A stretch of DNA of 9,485 bases, taken from contig DHOD01000086.1 of assembly GCA_002407725.1 (NCBI GenBank), positions 400-9,884 of the forward strand. Direction: 5' to 3'. The notes beneath the pieces are model-generated. The model was not told the origin of the DNA. It was given only the letters and a program-made list of their open reading frames with translations, and did no database searches. The DNA is from Christensenella sp. UBA5399. GTDB taxonomy: Bacteria; Bacillota; Clostridia; Christensenellales; Christensenellaceae. Of this stretch, positions 1-6,583 are shown one piece after another. Every line of letters begins with the position of its first letter. Position 1 is the stretch's first letter. Position numbers and translations under genes: made by a program.

Positions 1-181
1 AGGCCGCAAAGAGGCGCAAAAGATCATAGAGGAGCGCGGCGGCAATGTAAGCGCGGCGGTTTCGGCCAAGACGGACTATGTGTTGGCGGGCGATGCGGCG
101 GGCTCCAAGCTGGCCAAGGCGCAGCAGTTGGGCGTAAAGGTGATAGACAAAGAAGAATTTGCGCGCATGGCAGAGCTTTGA
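1..181 (+). CDS. ligA: NAD-dependent DNA ligase LigA, C-terminal BRCT domain (5' partial)
   Basis: The reading frame is open from base 2 to a TGA at 179-181 and gives the last 59 residues of a protein. The segment has the pattern of a BRCT domain, the C-terminal domain of bacterial NAD-dependent DNA ligases: an [11 protein letters not shown] helix, then [17 protein letters not shown], then a [15 protein letters not shown] end. The ligase seals nicks in DNA using NAD+; the BRCT domain helps DNA binding. The catalytic adenylation, OB, zinc and helix-hairpin-helix domains lie outside the window. The neighbour supports the call, because ligA commonly precedes gatCAB in Firmicutes. Other BRCT proteins cannot be fully excluded from this fragment alone. 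No clear intrinsic terminator follows the stop. Confidence 0.88.
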   Translation, partial: GRKEAQKIIEERGGNVSAAVSAKTDYVLAGDAAGSKLAKAQQLGVKVIDKEEFARMAEL

Positions 182-205
182 GGACGGCTGTTTTTGTGGA
201 CGCTA

Positions 206-234
206 TTCACGAAAACATAAAAACGTGCTATACT
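206..234 (+). promoter_or_regulatory. Probable sigma-A-type promoter for the gatCAB operon
   Basis: TTCACG (206-211, 4 of 6 match to TTGACA) is separated by exactly 17 bases from TATACT (229-234, 5 of 6 match to TATAAT). A TG dinucleotide at 226-227, one base before the -10, makes it an extended -10 element. Transcription would start near 240-242, giving a leader of about 83 bases before gatC. It sits in the 142-base gap between ligA and gatC, the only sizeable gap before yicC. The match is by eye; the start site is inferred. Confidence 0.6.
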
Positions 235-304
235 ATATGATTGGAAAATACGGGTTTGCGCGCCGGCTGGAGATGCGGACAAAACGGGTAGGCTCGAACT
301 TGAT

Positions 305-312
305 AAAAGGAG
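305..312 (+). promoter_or_regulatory. Ribosome binding site of gatC
   Basis: AAAAGGAG lies 11 bases before the ATG at 324. It decides the start of gatC: the frame stays open upstream to about 159, but that extension runs through the promoter and has no ribosome binding site of its own. Confidence 0.7.
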
Positions 313-323
313 TGCTTGAAGAT

Positions 324-611
324 ATGAGAGTGACACTGGAAGAAGTGGACAGGATTGCATCGTTGTCAATGCTGAAGCTGGACGATGAAAAACGTAAAAT
401 GCTGCAACAGAACCTAAGCGAGATATTGGAGCACGCAGAGCGGCTGAACGAGCTGGATACGGATGGCGTGGAGCCGACGACTTACATATTGCAGCAGCAG
501 AATATTTTCAGGGAAGATGCAGTGACGCAGCAATGGGAAAGAAAAAGCATGCTGCAAAATGCGCCGGAGCAGGAAGATGGCTGCTTTGTCGTACCCAAGG
601 TTGTGGAATAA
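324..611 (+). CDS. gatC: Aspartyl/glutamyl-tRNA amidotransferase subunit C
   Basis: This 95-residue protein has the usual GatC length. GatC wraps around GatA and GatB and stabilises the GatCAB complex, which converts Glu-tRNA(Gln) and Asp-tRNA(Asn) to the correctly amidated tRNAs in the cytoplasm. Family marks are the N-terminal VTLEEVDRIASLSMLKLDD segment (residues 3-21), the ILEHAERLNELDTDGVEPTT stretch in the middle (about residues 34-53), and the NIFREDAV segment followed by a C-terminal VVPKVVE (GatC proteins usually end with a similar FxVPKVVE). The start ATG follows AAAAGGAG; the upstream open extension is not homologous to GatC. gatA begins 12 bases after its stop, so the two are cotranscribed. 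Confidence 0.95.
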   Translation: MRVTLEEVDRIASLSMLKLDDEKRKMLQQNLSEILEHAERLNELDTDGVEPTTYILQQQNIFREDAVTQQWERKSMLQNAPEQEDGCFVVPKVVE

Positions 612-623
612 GGAGACGGGCGG

Positions 624-2081
624 ATGGCATTGAATGAACTGACAATAACAGAGGCTGTCGGATTGCTGGAGAGCGGCGAGATATCCGCGGCGGAACTGGT
701 GGACGATTGCCTGATCCGTGTGGACGCGGTGGAGCCGATCGTAAACGCGCTGGTGACAGTGACATATGAAACGGCAGCGGAAAAGGCGAAGGCAATTGAC
801 AGCCGCCGTGCCAAAGGCGAGAAGCTGGGCAGGCTGGCAGGCATCCCCGGGATTATCAAGGACGGGATATGTACAAAAGGCGTGCTCTCGACAGCGTCGT
901 CGCGCATGCTGTACAACTATAAACCGGTATATAACGCCACAGTGGTGGATAAGCTGGAAGCGGAAGATTTCATCATGATTGGCAAGGCCAATATGGATGA
1001 GTTTGCGATGGGGTCGTCGACGGAGACGTCTTATTTTGGCAAGACAAAGAACCCCTGGGATCCGGCACGCGTGCCGGGCGGGTCGTCGGGCGGCAGTGCG
1101 GCGTCCGTAAGCGCAGACGAAACGTTGTTTGCGCTGGGGTCCGATACGGGGGGATCCATCCGTCAGCCGGCGGCCTTTTGCGGGGTCGTAGGCATGAAGC
1201 CCACATATGGCACCGTATCGCGCTACGGGTTGATGGCGTTTGCGTCCTCGCTTGACCAAATAGGCCCGGTGGCAAAAAACGTTGAGGACGCGGCATTGAT
1301 CTTTGATGTGATTTCGGGCCACGATCAAAAGGATTCAACGTCGGCCAGCATGGAATACCCTGCATACGGTGCGGGTATGAAGCAGGACATAAAGGGTATG
1401 CGGGTAGGAGTGCCAAAGGAATACCTTAAGCAGGATATATCCGGCGAGGTGCGGCAGAACCTTTTTGATGTGATGAAGCGGATGGAGGACATGGGTGCGG
1501 TGGTGGAAGAAACGTCGCTCCCCACATTTGATTATGCGCTATCGGCTTACTATGTGATTGCGTCGGCGGAAGTAGCGTCCAACCTGGCCCGTTTTGACGG
1601 CATACGCTATGGGTACCGCACAGAGGATTACGAGAACTGGAAGGATATGTATAAGGCATCCCGGTCGGAAGGCTTTGGCGACGAGGCCAAACGACGTATT
1701 ATGCTGGGCAATTATGTGCTTAGCTCGGGGTATTACGACGCGTATTACCTCAAGGCGCTCAAGGCAAGGACGCTGATCAAAAATGACTTTGATCAATTGT
1801 TTGGTAAATATGACATATTGCTGTCGCCGACAACGACGGCCGAAGCGTTTAAGCTGGGCGAGAAATCGCGCCCGATCGATATGTATGTGACGGACCTTTT
1901 CACAGTGCCGGTCAATATAGCGGGGCTGACGGCGATGTCTATACCTTCGGGGCTGGCAGAGAGCGGGCTGCCGCTCTCTGTGCAGGTGATTGCCAAGGCA
2001 TTTGACGAGAACACGATGTTGCGCGCGGCGTACAACCTGGAACAGGCGTTGCAGTTTGACGCGAAACCAGACTTAGGATAG
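624..2081 (+). CDS. gatA: Glutamyl-tRNA(Gln) amidotransferase subunit A (amidase)
   Basis: This 485-residue amidase-signature enzyme is the glutaminase subunit of GatCAB: it releases ammonia from glutamine, which then travels to GatB. The Ser-cisSer-Lys triad is intact: K79 (IIKDG), S154 in the glycine/serine-rich PGGSSGGS segment, and S178 in GSDTGGSIRQPA. From memory these numbers coincide with those of Staphylococcus aureus GatA. Further family marks are GKANMDEFAMGSSTETS (120-136), GVVGMKPTYGTVSRYGL (187-203), RFDGIRYGYR and LSSGYYDAYYLKA. The start ATG has AGGAG (611-615) 8 bases upstream, overlapping the gatC stop. One small oddity: the usual Lys-Asp-Asn is Lys-Asp-Gly here (G81). The gene is full length and flanked by its partners. 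Confidence 0.97.
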   Translation: MALNELTITEAVGLLESGEISAAELVDDCLIRVDAVEPIVNALVTVTYETAAEKAKAIDSRRAKGEKLGRLAGIPGIIKDGICTKGVLSTASSRMLYNYKPVYNATVVDKLEAEDFIMIGKANMDEFAMGSSTETSYFGKTKNPWDPARVPGGSSGGSAASVSADETLFALGSDTGGSIRQPAAFCGVVGMKPTYGTVSRYGLMAFASSLDQIGPVAKNVEDAALIFDVISGHDQKDSTSASMEYPAYGAGMKQDIKGMRVGVPKEYLKQDISGEVRQNLFDVMKRMEDMGAVVEETSLPTFDYALSAYYVIASAEVASNLARFDGIRYGYRTEDYENWKDMYKASRSEGFGDEAKRRIMLGNYVLSSGYYDAYYLKALKARTLIKNDFDQLFGKYDILLSPTTTAEAFKLGEKSRPIDMYVTDLFTVPVNIAGLTAMSIPSGLAESGLPLSVQVIAKAFDENTMLRAAYNLEQALQFDAKPDLG

Positions 2082-2094
2082 AGGATAACGATTC

Positions 2095-3519
2095 ATGAAA
2101 TATGAAGTTGTGATAGGACTGGAAGTCCATGTGGAAATGGCCACGGAAACAAAAATATTCTGCGGATGTAAAAATGCGTTTGGCTCGGCGCCCAACACCA
2201 ATGTGTGCCCGGTGTGCTTGTCTATGCCGGGCACATTGCCTGTGCTCAACGAGCAAGCGGTGGAGTTTGGCGTGCGCGCGGGGATGTCACTCAACTGCCA
2301 CATTCCCAATTATTCCAAAATGGACAGGAAAGGGTATTATTATCCCGATCTTGCCAAGGCGTACCAGATTTCGCAATTTGACCTTCCCCTGTGCGGCAAA
2401 GGCGAAGTAGAGATTGAGGCGGACGGGGAGAAGCATACGATTGGCGTTACGCGCATCCATATTGAGGAGGACGCGGGCAAGCTGAACCATCAGGGGGCGG
2501 AAAGCCTTGTGGACTATAACCGCGGCGGCGTGCCGCTGATGGAGATTGTGACCGAGCCGGATTTTCGCAATGCGGCGCAAGTGCGCGCGTTCCTTGACCT
2601 GGTGAAGGCCAATATGGAATATATGGGCGTCTCCGACTGCAAGATGGAGGAAGGGTCGCTCCGGTGCGATATCAACATTTCGATTCGCCCGGAGGGCAGC
2701 ACGGCGCTTGGCACGCGCACGGAGCTGAAAAACATCAACAGCTTCTCTGCGGCGGTCAGGGCGATTGAGTATGAATTTAAACGGCATATAGAGGTAGTGG
2801 AAGACGGCGGAAAAATTATCCAGGAAACACGGCGGTGGGACGACGCCAAAGGCAGGACATATTCTATGCGTGACAAGGAAGAGGCGCACGATTACCGCTA
2901 TTTCCCCGATCCGGACCTGGTGCCCATCTACTTGAGCGACGAGCGGATTGAGGAGATCAGGCAGTCGCTGCCGGAGCTGCCAATGGCCAAAAAACAACGG
3001 TATGTAGCAGAGTACGGCATCCCGGAATACGATGCGGGCGTGCTGACGATGTCCAAGCACACAGCAAAACTGTTTGAAGAATGCGTGGCAATATACAACG
3101 AGCCAAAGGCGGTCAGCAACTATATTATGGTGGAACTGGCGCGGCTGCTCAACGAGAATAATATGGAACCGTGCGACATCCCCGTGACCGCAAAAGGATT
3201 GACGGACGTGCTGAAGCTGGTGAATGACGGCGTGGTCAATTCCAGCGTAGGCAGGCAGGTGTTTGAGGAGATGTTTAAGACAGGCAAAGACCCCGCGGCG
3301 ATCGTGGAAGAAAAAGGCCTGAAGCAGATAGACGATACGGACGAGATACTGGCCCTGGTCAGGCAGATCATTGCGGAAAACCCCAAGCCGGTGGCTGACT
3401 ATAAGGGAGGCAATGCGAAGGCGATGACATTCTTTGTGGGGCGGGTGATGAAGGCGACAAAGGGCAAAGCGAACCCCCAGACTGTAAACGAGCTTGTCCG
3501 GACGGAACTGGAGAAATGA
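2095..3519 (+). CDS. gatB: Aspartyl/glutamyl-tRNA amidotransferase subunit B
   Basis: This 474-residue protein is the kinase/transamidase subunit: it binds the mischarged tRNA, phosphorylates the Glu or Asp side chain with ATP and adds ammonia from GatA. The N-terminal GatB catalytic domain (about 1-290) begins with IGLEVHVEM; E10 and H12, with E124/E125 (HIEEDAGK) and E150 (PLMEIVTEPD), are the expected metal- and nucleotide-site residues. The cysteines at 23, 25, 38 and 41 (FCGC and CPVC) form the conserved cysteine pairs of the cradle. DRKGYYYPDLAKAYQISQFD (77-96) is a strong signature. The C-terminal YqeY-like tail (about 330-474) binds tRNA and ends in TVNELVRTEL. GAGG (2081-2084), overlapping the gatA stop, lies 10 bases before the ATG. 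Its stop overlaps the next gene by ATGA. Confidence 0.97.
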   Translation: MKYEVVIGLEVHVEMATETKIFCGCKNAFGSAPNTNVCPVCLSMPGTLPVLNEQAVEFGVRAGMSLNCHIPNYSKMDRKGYYYPDLAKAYQISQFDLPLCGKGEVEIEADGEKHTIGVTRIHIEEDAGKLNHQGAESLVDYNRGGVPLMEIVTEPDFRNAAQVRAFLDLVKANMEYMGVSDCKMEEGSLRCDINISIRPEGSTALGTRTELKNINSFSAAVRAIEYEFKRHIEVVEDGGKIIQETRRWDDAKGRTYSMRDKEEAHDYRYFPDPDLVPIYLSDERIEEIRQSLPELPMAKKQRYVAEYGIPEYDAGVLTMSKHTAKLFEECVAIYNEPKAVSNYIMVELARLLNENNMEPCDIPVTAKGLTDVLKLVNDGVVNSSVGRQVFEEMFKTGKDPAAIVEEKGLKQIDDTDEILALVRQIIAENPKPVADYKGGNAKAMTFFVGRVMKATKGKANPQTVNELVRTELEK

Positions 3520-4499
3520 AGCAGGGAAAGCTGACAAGCGCGCAACTGAAAAAACATGTGTTGGACCAGATTGTGCCCGGCAATGCGGAGACGGTGCTGG
3601 GTGCGGGTATAGGCGAAGACTGCTGCGCGGTCGATACGGGCGATGTGTGCGTGATCTCCACGGACCCGATCACAGCGGCGGACCACCAGGTGGGCGCGCT
3701 GGCCATACACATCAATGCAAACGACATCGCGGCTGCAGGCGCGCAGCCGATTGCGGCGCTGGTGACCATTTTGATTCCATCGTCGTCCTCCATTGAACAG
3801 GTGGATGACGTGATGCAGGAATTGACAGAGACAGCGGCGGAGCTTGGCATTGATATCACAGGCGGGCATACGGAAGTGACGGACAGCGTCAATAGAATTG
3901 TGGTCTCCGTGACGATGATCGGTAAGCCGGTGGTGCGGGGGAAAATTGTAAAGACAGCCGATATGCGCGTAGGCGACCAGTTGATTATGACAAAATGCGC
4001 GGGGATTGAGGGAACATTGATTATTGCCCGCGATTATGAAACCGACCTGGCGGGTGTGCTGGACGATGTGGACAGGGCGCTGGCATTTGGCCTGCAGGCG
4101 CAATTGAGTGTTGTGCGTGAAGGCACGCTGGCGGCAGGGCTGGAGGGCGTCTCGGCGATGCATGACATCACCGAAGGCGGCGTAAAAGGCGCCATATGCG
4201 AAATGTGTGAAGCGGCGGGCGTGGGCGCGGAAATAAACCTGGATAAAATTCCGGTGCTTGACGTGACCCGAAAAATCTGCGAATATTATGATATTGATAT
4301 ATATTCGTTGATTTCCAGCGGGAGCATGCTGATAGCGGCCCAAAACGGGGAAGACGTGGCGGAGGTTTTGACATCTGCGGGAATACAGGCCACGATTATC
4401 GGCCGGGTGACAGAAGGCGGCGTCCGTGATGCAAGCACAGGACAAGAGATTATCGCGCAGAGTGCGGATGCGCTCTATGGCGTGGTGGGGAACAACTGA
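3516..4499 (+). CDS. AIR synthase-related (HypE-like) protein of unknown role
   Basis: This 327-residue protein belongs to the PurM/HypE/SelD/ThiL ATP-binding superfamily. The N-terminal AIRS domain (about 25-140) shows GAGIGEDCCAVD (29-40), ISTDPI (47-52), and HINANDIAAAGAQPIAAL (65-82), which carries the ND...GA.P signature. GGHTEVTDSV (116-125) follows. The C-terminal AIRS domain (about 150-325) shows GVSAMHDITEGGVKGAICEM (211-230) and LISSGSMLIA (265-274). The overall pattern is closest to HypE, the enzyme that dehydrates a C-terminal carbamoylated cysteine to thiocyanate for the NiFe hydrogenase cofactor. Here the protein ends ...LYGVVGNN, with no terminal PRIC-like cysteine, and no hyp or hydrogenase gene is in view, so it is unlikely to be a true HypE. 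The start ATG overlaps the gatB stop (ATGA); the nearest GGAG (3510-3513) is only 2 bases away, which suggests translational coupling. Substrate unknown. Confidence 0.85.
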   Translation: MKQGKLTSAQLKKHVLDQIVPGNAETVLGAGIGEDCCAVDTGDVCVISTDPITAADHQVGALAIHINANDIAAAGAQPIAALVTILIPSSSSIEQVDDVMQELTETAAELGIDITGGHTEVTDSVNRIVVSVTMIGKPVVRGKIVKTADMRVGDQLIMTKCAGIEGTLIIARDYETDLAGVLDDVDRALAFGLQAQLSVVREGTLAAGLEGVSAMHDITEGGVKGAICEMCEAAGVGAEINLDKIPVLDVTRKICEYYDIDIYSLISSGSMLIAAQNGEDVAEVLTSAGIQATIIGRVTEGGVRDASTGQEIIAQSADALYGVVGNN

Positions 4500-4506
4500 C
4501 GAAGGG

Positions 4507-4513
4507 TAGGAAG
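4507..4513 (+). promoter_or_regulatory. Ribosome binding site selecting the TTG start of yicC
   Basis: TAGGAAG lies 5 bases before the TTG at 4519 and 14 bases before the first in-frame ATG at 4528. The spacing and the family N-terminus both favour TTG. Confidence 0.55.
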
Positions 4514-4518
4514 CGGAT

Positions 4519-5394
4519 TTGAACAGTATGACCGGTTTTGGGAAAAGCGAATTGACGCAGGATGGCAGGAAAATCAGTGTCGAAATGAAGAGTGTCAACA
4601 ACCGTTTTCTGGATATCAACATACGTCAGCCACGGTTTATGCTGGCATACGAGGAAACCGTGCGGAAGTTTCTGAAGGAACGCCTGACGCGGGGCAGAAT
4701 AGACGTTTTTATTAATTATTCGTCGGAACGCGAGGATTCCAAGGAAGTCCGGGTGGACATCGGGTTGGTTTCGGCTTACTTGCGGACAGGGCGGCAGATT
4801 GCGGAAATGGCGGGGATAGAGAACGACCTTACGGTTTCACAGATCATGCGTATGCCCGACGCTGTCAATTATGAAGAAAAAGAAGACGACGCGGCGGCAA
4901 TCGAGCGGCTGCTTTTAGAGGTGCTGGGGCGGGCGGTCACCGAACTGCAGGCTGCCAGAACCCGTGAGGGCGAAGTTCTGAAAAAGGATATCTCAAAGCG
5001 GCTGGAGATGCTGACCGGCATTGCGGGAGAGATCAACGCAAAGGAAAAGACAGTTGTTGAGGAATATAGGCAGAAGTTGAAGGACAGGCTCAATGAACTG
5101 ATGCAAAATGCCACGCTGGACGACCAGCGGCTGGCGCAGGAGGTGGCGATATACGCCGACAAAGCGAATATCACAGAAGAGATTGTGCGCATCAAGAGCC
5201 ATGTAAAGCAATTTTTTAAGCTGGCGGAAGAGCAGACGGCACAGGGGCGGAATATGGATTTTATTGTGCAGGAGCTGAACCGGGAGTTTAACACGATCGG
5301 TTCGAAATCGCAGGATACGGGCATTGTCAATGCGGTGCTTGCCGCCAAGGGCGAGGTGGAAAAAATCAGGGAACAAATTCAAAACATTGAATAA
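4519..5394 (+). CDS. yicC: YicC/YloC family endoribonuclease
   Basis: This 291-residue protein has the family's usual length. YicC-family proteins are stress-linked endoribonucleases: E. coli YicC takes part in small-RNA decay, and B. subtilis YloC is the matching protein. The YicC-like N-terminal domain opens with SMTGFGKSE (3-11) and includes EMKSVNNRFLDINIR (22-36) and LTRGRIDVFI (56-65). The middle (about 140-200) is a charged, helix-rich stretch. The conserved C-terminal DUF1732 domain (about 205-291) has RLAQEVAIYADKANITEEI, SHVKQF, the GRNMDFIVQELNREFNTIGS signature (243-262) and ends KIREQIQNIE. The TTG start gives MNSMTGFG, matching the family's usual MI(K/R)SMTGFG; the in-frame ATG at 4528 would lose that lead. 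It follows the HypE-like gene by 19 bases, so it is probably cotranscribed with the gat genes. In B. subtilis it heads the remA-gmk cluster, as here. Confidence 0.94.
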   Translation: MNSMTGFGKSELTQDGRKISVEMKSVNNRFLDINIRQPRFMLAYEETVRKFLKERLTRGRIDVFINYSSEREDSKEVRVDIGLVSAYLRTGRQIAEMAGIENDLTVSQIMRMPDAVNYEEKEDDAAAIERLLLEVLGRAVTELQAARTREGEVLKKDISKRLEMLTGIAGEINAKEKTVVEEYRQKLKDRLNELMQNATLDDQRLAQEVAIYADKANITEEIVRIKSHVKQFFKLAEEQTAQGRNMDFIVQELNREFNTIGSKSQDTGIVNAVLAAKGEVEKIREQIQNIE

Positions 5395-5408
5395 TAATAC
5401 TAAACACT

Positions 5409-5439
5409 GATAGAAAAGCCTGAATACGGCTTTTCTATC
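5409..5439 (+). terminator. 12-bp hairpin after yicC, possible intrinsic terminator or attenuator
   Basis: GATAGAAAAGCC (5409-5420) and GGCTTTTCTATC (5428-5439) form a perfect 12-bp stem with a 7-base loop, starting 14 bases after the yicC stop. The T-run lies inside the 3' arm, and no T-tract follows, so it is not a textbook terminator. It could weaken read-through from the gat operon into remA or protect an mRNA 3' end. The pairing is seen directly; the function is inferred. Confidence 0.5.
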
Positions 5440-5456
5440 GCCGCATGAAATGCGGC
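5440..5456 (+). other. Second perfect hairpin, directly abutting the first
   Basis: GCCGCAT (5440-5446) pairs perfectly with ATGCGGC (5450-5456) around a 3-base GAA loop. It begins on the base after the first stem ends. No T-tract follows immediately. On the sequence alone it could be RNA structure or an inverted-repeat protein site. Confidence 0.5.
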
Positions 5457-5457
5457 A

Positions 5458-5479
5458 CAAAAATGCTCTGTCATTTTTG
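5458..5479 (+). other. Third perfect hairpin, AT-rich, before remA
   Basis: CAAAAATG (5458-5465) pairs perfectly with CATTTTTG (5472-5479) around a 6-base CTCTGT loop. Only one base separates it from the second hairpin. The 3' arm carries five T, so hairpin 2 plus this stretch might together reduce transcription. Function is unknown. Confidence 0.45.
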
Positions 5480-5521
5480 AAGTGATAGTATAAAAAGGAA
5501 TAATAGGGAGGATAGGGATTA

Positions 5522-5782
5522 ATGGCAATCAGACTGATCAACATTGGATTTGGCAACATCGTTTCGGCGGAGAGGCTTATCGCAATTGTGAGCCCCGAGT
5601 CGGCGCCCATCAAAAGGGTGATTACAGAGGCGAGGCAGAAGGGGCGGTTGGTGGACGCCACATACGGCCGGCGTACGCGCGCGGTGGTGATTATGGATAG
5701 TGACCATGTGATACTGTCGGCTGTACAGCCTGAGACAGTGGCGCATAGGATTGTGGCAAAAGACAATAGCGAGGAGGACTGA
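5522..5782 (+). CDS. remA: RemA family DNA-binding regulator (DUF370)
   Basis: This 86-residue protein has the RemA/YlzA length and pattern throughout: [20 protein letters not shown] (6-25), SAPIKR (27-32), then [18 protein letters not shown] (43-60) and HVILSA. In B. subtilis RemA forms oligomers that bind DNA and activates biofilm-matrix and osmoprotection genes. R18, P29, R50 and R51, which I recall as important in the B. subtilis protein, are all present at those positions. Its targets here are unknown; many Clostridia keep the gene without the Bacillus matrix operons. AGGGAGG (5505-5511) lies 10 bases before the ATG. The gene sits behind three hairpins and is followed by gmk after 4 bases, so it probably heads its own transcription unit, although no convincing promoter is visible in the gap. 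Confidence 0.95.
   Translation: MAIRLINIGFGNIVSAERLIAIVSPESAPIKRVITEARQKGRLVDATYGRRTRAVVIMDSDHVILSAVQPETVAHRIVAKDNSEED
5771..5777 (+). promoter_or_regulatory. Ribosome binding site selecting the GTG start of gmk
   Basis: GAGGAGG, inside the end of remA, lies 9 bases before the GTG at 5787. It rules against the longer in-frame TTG start at 5751, which would place the first residues over the remA coding end. Confidence 0.7.
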
Positions 5783-5786
5783 CCCT

Positions 5787-6353
5787 GTGTTGTTTGGCGG
5801 AGGAAAAAAAGGAAAGCTGATTGTGATTTCCGGGCCTTCGGGCGCGGGAAAAGGCACGGTGGTGGATCGCTTGCTGGATGATGAGAATGTGGAATTGTCC
5901 ATATCTTGCACGACGCGCGCGCCGCGCCCGCATGAGAAGGACGGCGTCAATTATTTTTTTAAGCGCGAAGATGAATTCAACGACATGATTGTGGGAAACA
6001 GCTTTCTGGAACATGCGCAAGTGTTTGGGTGCCAGTACGGCACGCCAAGGCAAAGGGTGATGGAACGGCTTGCACAAGGGAAAAACGTGATACTGGAAAT
6101 TGACGTCCAGGGTGCGATGCAGGTAAAAGAAAACTTCAACGATGCGCTGTTAATTTTTATTATGCCGCCGTCGGAGGAAGAATTGTTAAACCGCCTGCGG
6201 AACCGCGGGACGGAATCGAAAGAGCAGATAGAAGAGCGGATTTCCAAGGCCAAGGGGGAAATGGCGCAGACGGACCGGTACGACCATGTCGTAGTGAATG
6301 ACGACTTGGAGGTTGCGGTGGCCCAGGTAAGAGAGATTATTGGAAAACTTTAA
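5787..6353 (+). CDS. gmk: Guanylate kinase
   Basis: Guanylate kinase converts GMP and ATP to GDP and ADP in the cytoplasm, a required step to GTP and dGTP. From the GTG start the protein has 188 residues, slightly shorter than the roughly 200-205 of many bacterial forms because its N-terminus is brief. The P-loop GPSGAGKG is at 16-23, with K22 and T24 for phosphate binding. SISCTTRAPRPHEKDGVNY follows, holding the GMP-binding arginines and the tyrosine. Later marks are the EHAQVFGCQYGTP segment, ILEIDVQGA in the GMP-binding and core region, and the lid arginines in LLNRLRNRGTESKEQIEERI. The C-terminal YDHVVVNDDLEVAV is also typical. It starts 4 bases after remA, whose end carries its ribosome binding site. 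The remA-gmk-rpoZ order is standard in Firmicutes. Confidence 0.96.
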   Translation: MLFGGGKKGKLIVISGPSGAGKGTVVDRLLDDENVELSISCTTRAPRPHEKDGVNYFFKREDEFNDMIVGNSFLEHAQVFGCQYGTPRQRVMERLAQGKNVILEIDVQGAMQVKENFNDALLIFIMPPSEEELLNRLRNRGTESKEQIEERISKAKGEMAQTDRYDHVVVNDDLEVAVAQVREIIGKL

Positions 6354-6376
6354 GGAAGGCAGATAGGAGAACATAT

Positions 6377-6583
6377 ATGATACATTTGGAATTGTCGGAC
6401 CTGCTGAACAAGGCGGATTGCAGGTACACACTGGTGGTGGAGACCGCCAAACGCGCGCGCCAGTTGATTGACGGTGCGCAGCCGCTGACCGAGGACACGG
6501 ATCCTAACCCTGTCTCGCAGGCAGTCAACGAAGTGCTTTCGGACAGGATCACATACATCCGGGTTACGGACGGGATCAAATAA
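6377..6583 (+). CDS. rpoZ: DNA-directed RNA polymerase omega subunit
   Basis: This 68-residue protein is the small omega subunit, which binds beta' and helps RNA polymerase assembly. The N-terminal SDLLNKADCRYTLVVETAKR (7-26) and following ARQL match the family's conserved LL.K...RYTLV...AKRARQL core, and the C-terminal half has PVSQAVNEVLSDRITYI, where omega has the AI.EI..GKI-type helix. TAGGAG (6364-6369) lies 7 bases before the ATG. It is placed 23 bases after gmk and its stop codon is directly followed by the coaBC start, as expected for this cluster. Length and context are ordinary. Confidence 0.95.
   Translation: MIHLELSDLLNKADCRYTLVVETAKRARQLIDGAQPLTEDTDPNPVSQAVNEVLSDRITYIRVTDGIK

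Noticed and set aside
159..323. Upstream in-frame extension of gatC to an ATG at 159
   Set aside because: It overlaps the end of ligA and crosses the promoter, has no ribosome binding site, and does not resemble GatC. The start at 324 gives the family length.
235..323. Riboswitch or T-box in the gatC leader
   Set aside because: The leader is only about 83 bases, with no T-box sequence, no strong stem and no terminator hairpin.
5477..5504. Possible promoter before remA: TTGAAG, 16 bases, AATAAT
   Set aside because: Its transcript would start at about 5511, on or past the AGGGAGG ribosome binding site of remA, so it could not serve that gene. An upstream pair (TTGAAT 5387-5392, TAGAAA 5411-5416, 18-base spacer) matches only 4 of 6 in each box.
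5751..5786. Longer gmk start at TTG 5751
   Set aside because: It would overlap remA by 32 bases and add 12 residues without family similarity. GAGGAGG is placed correctly for the GTG at 5787.
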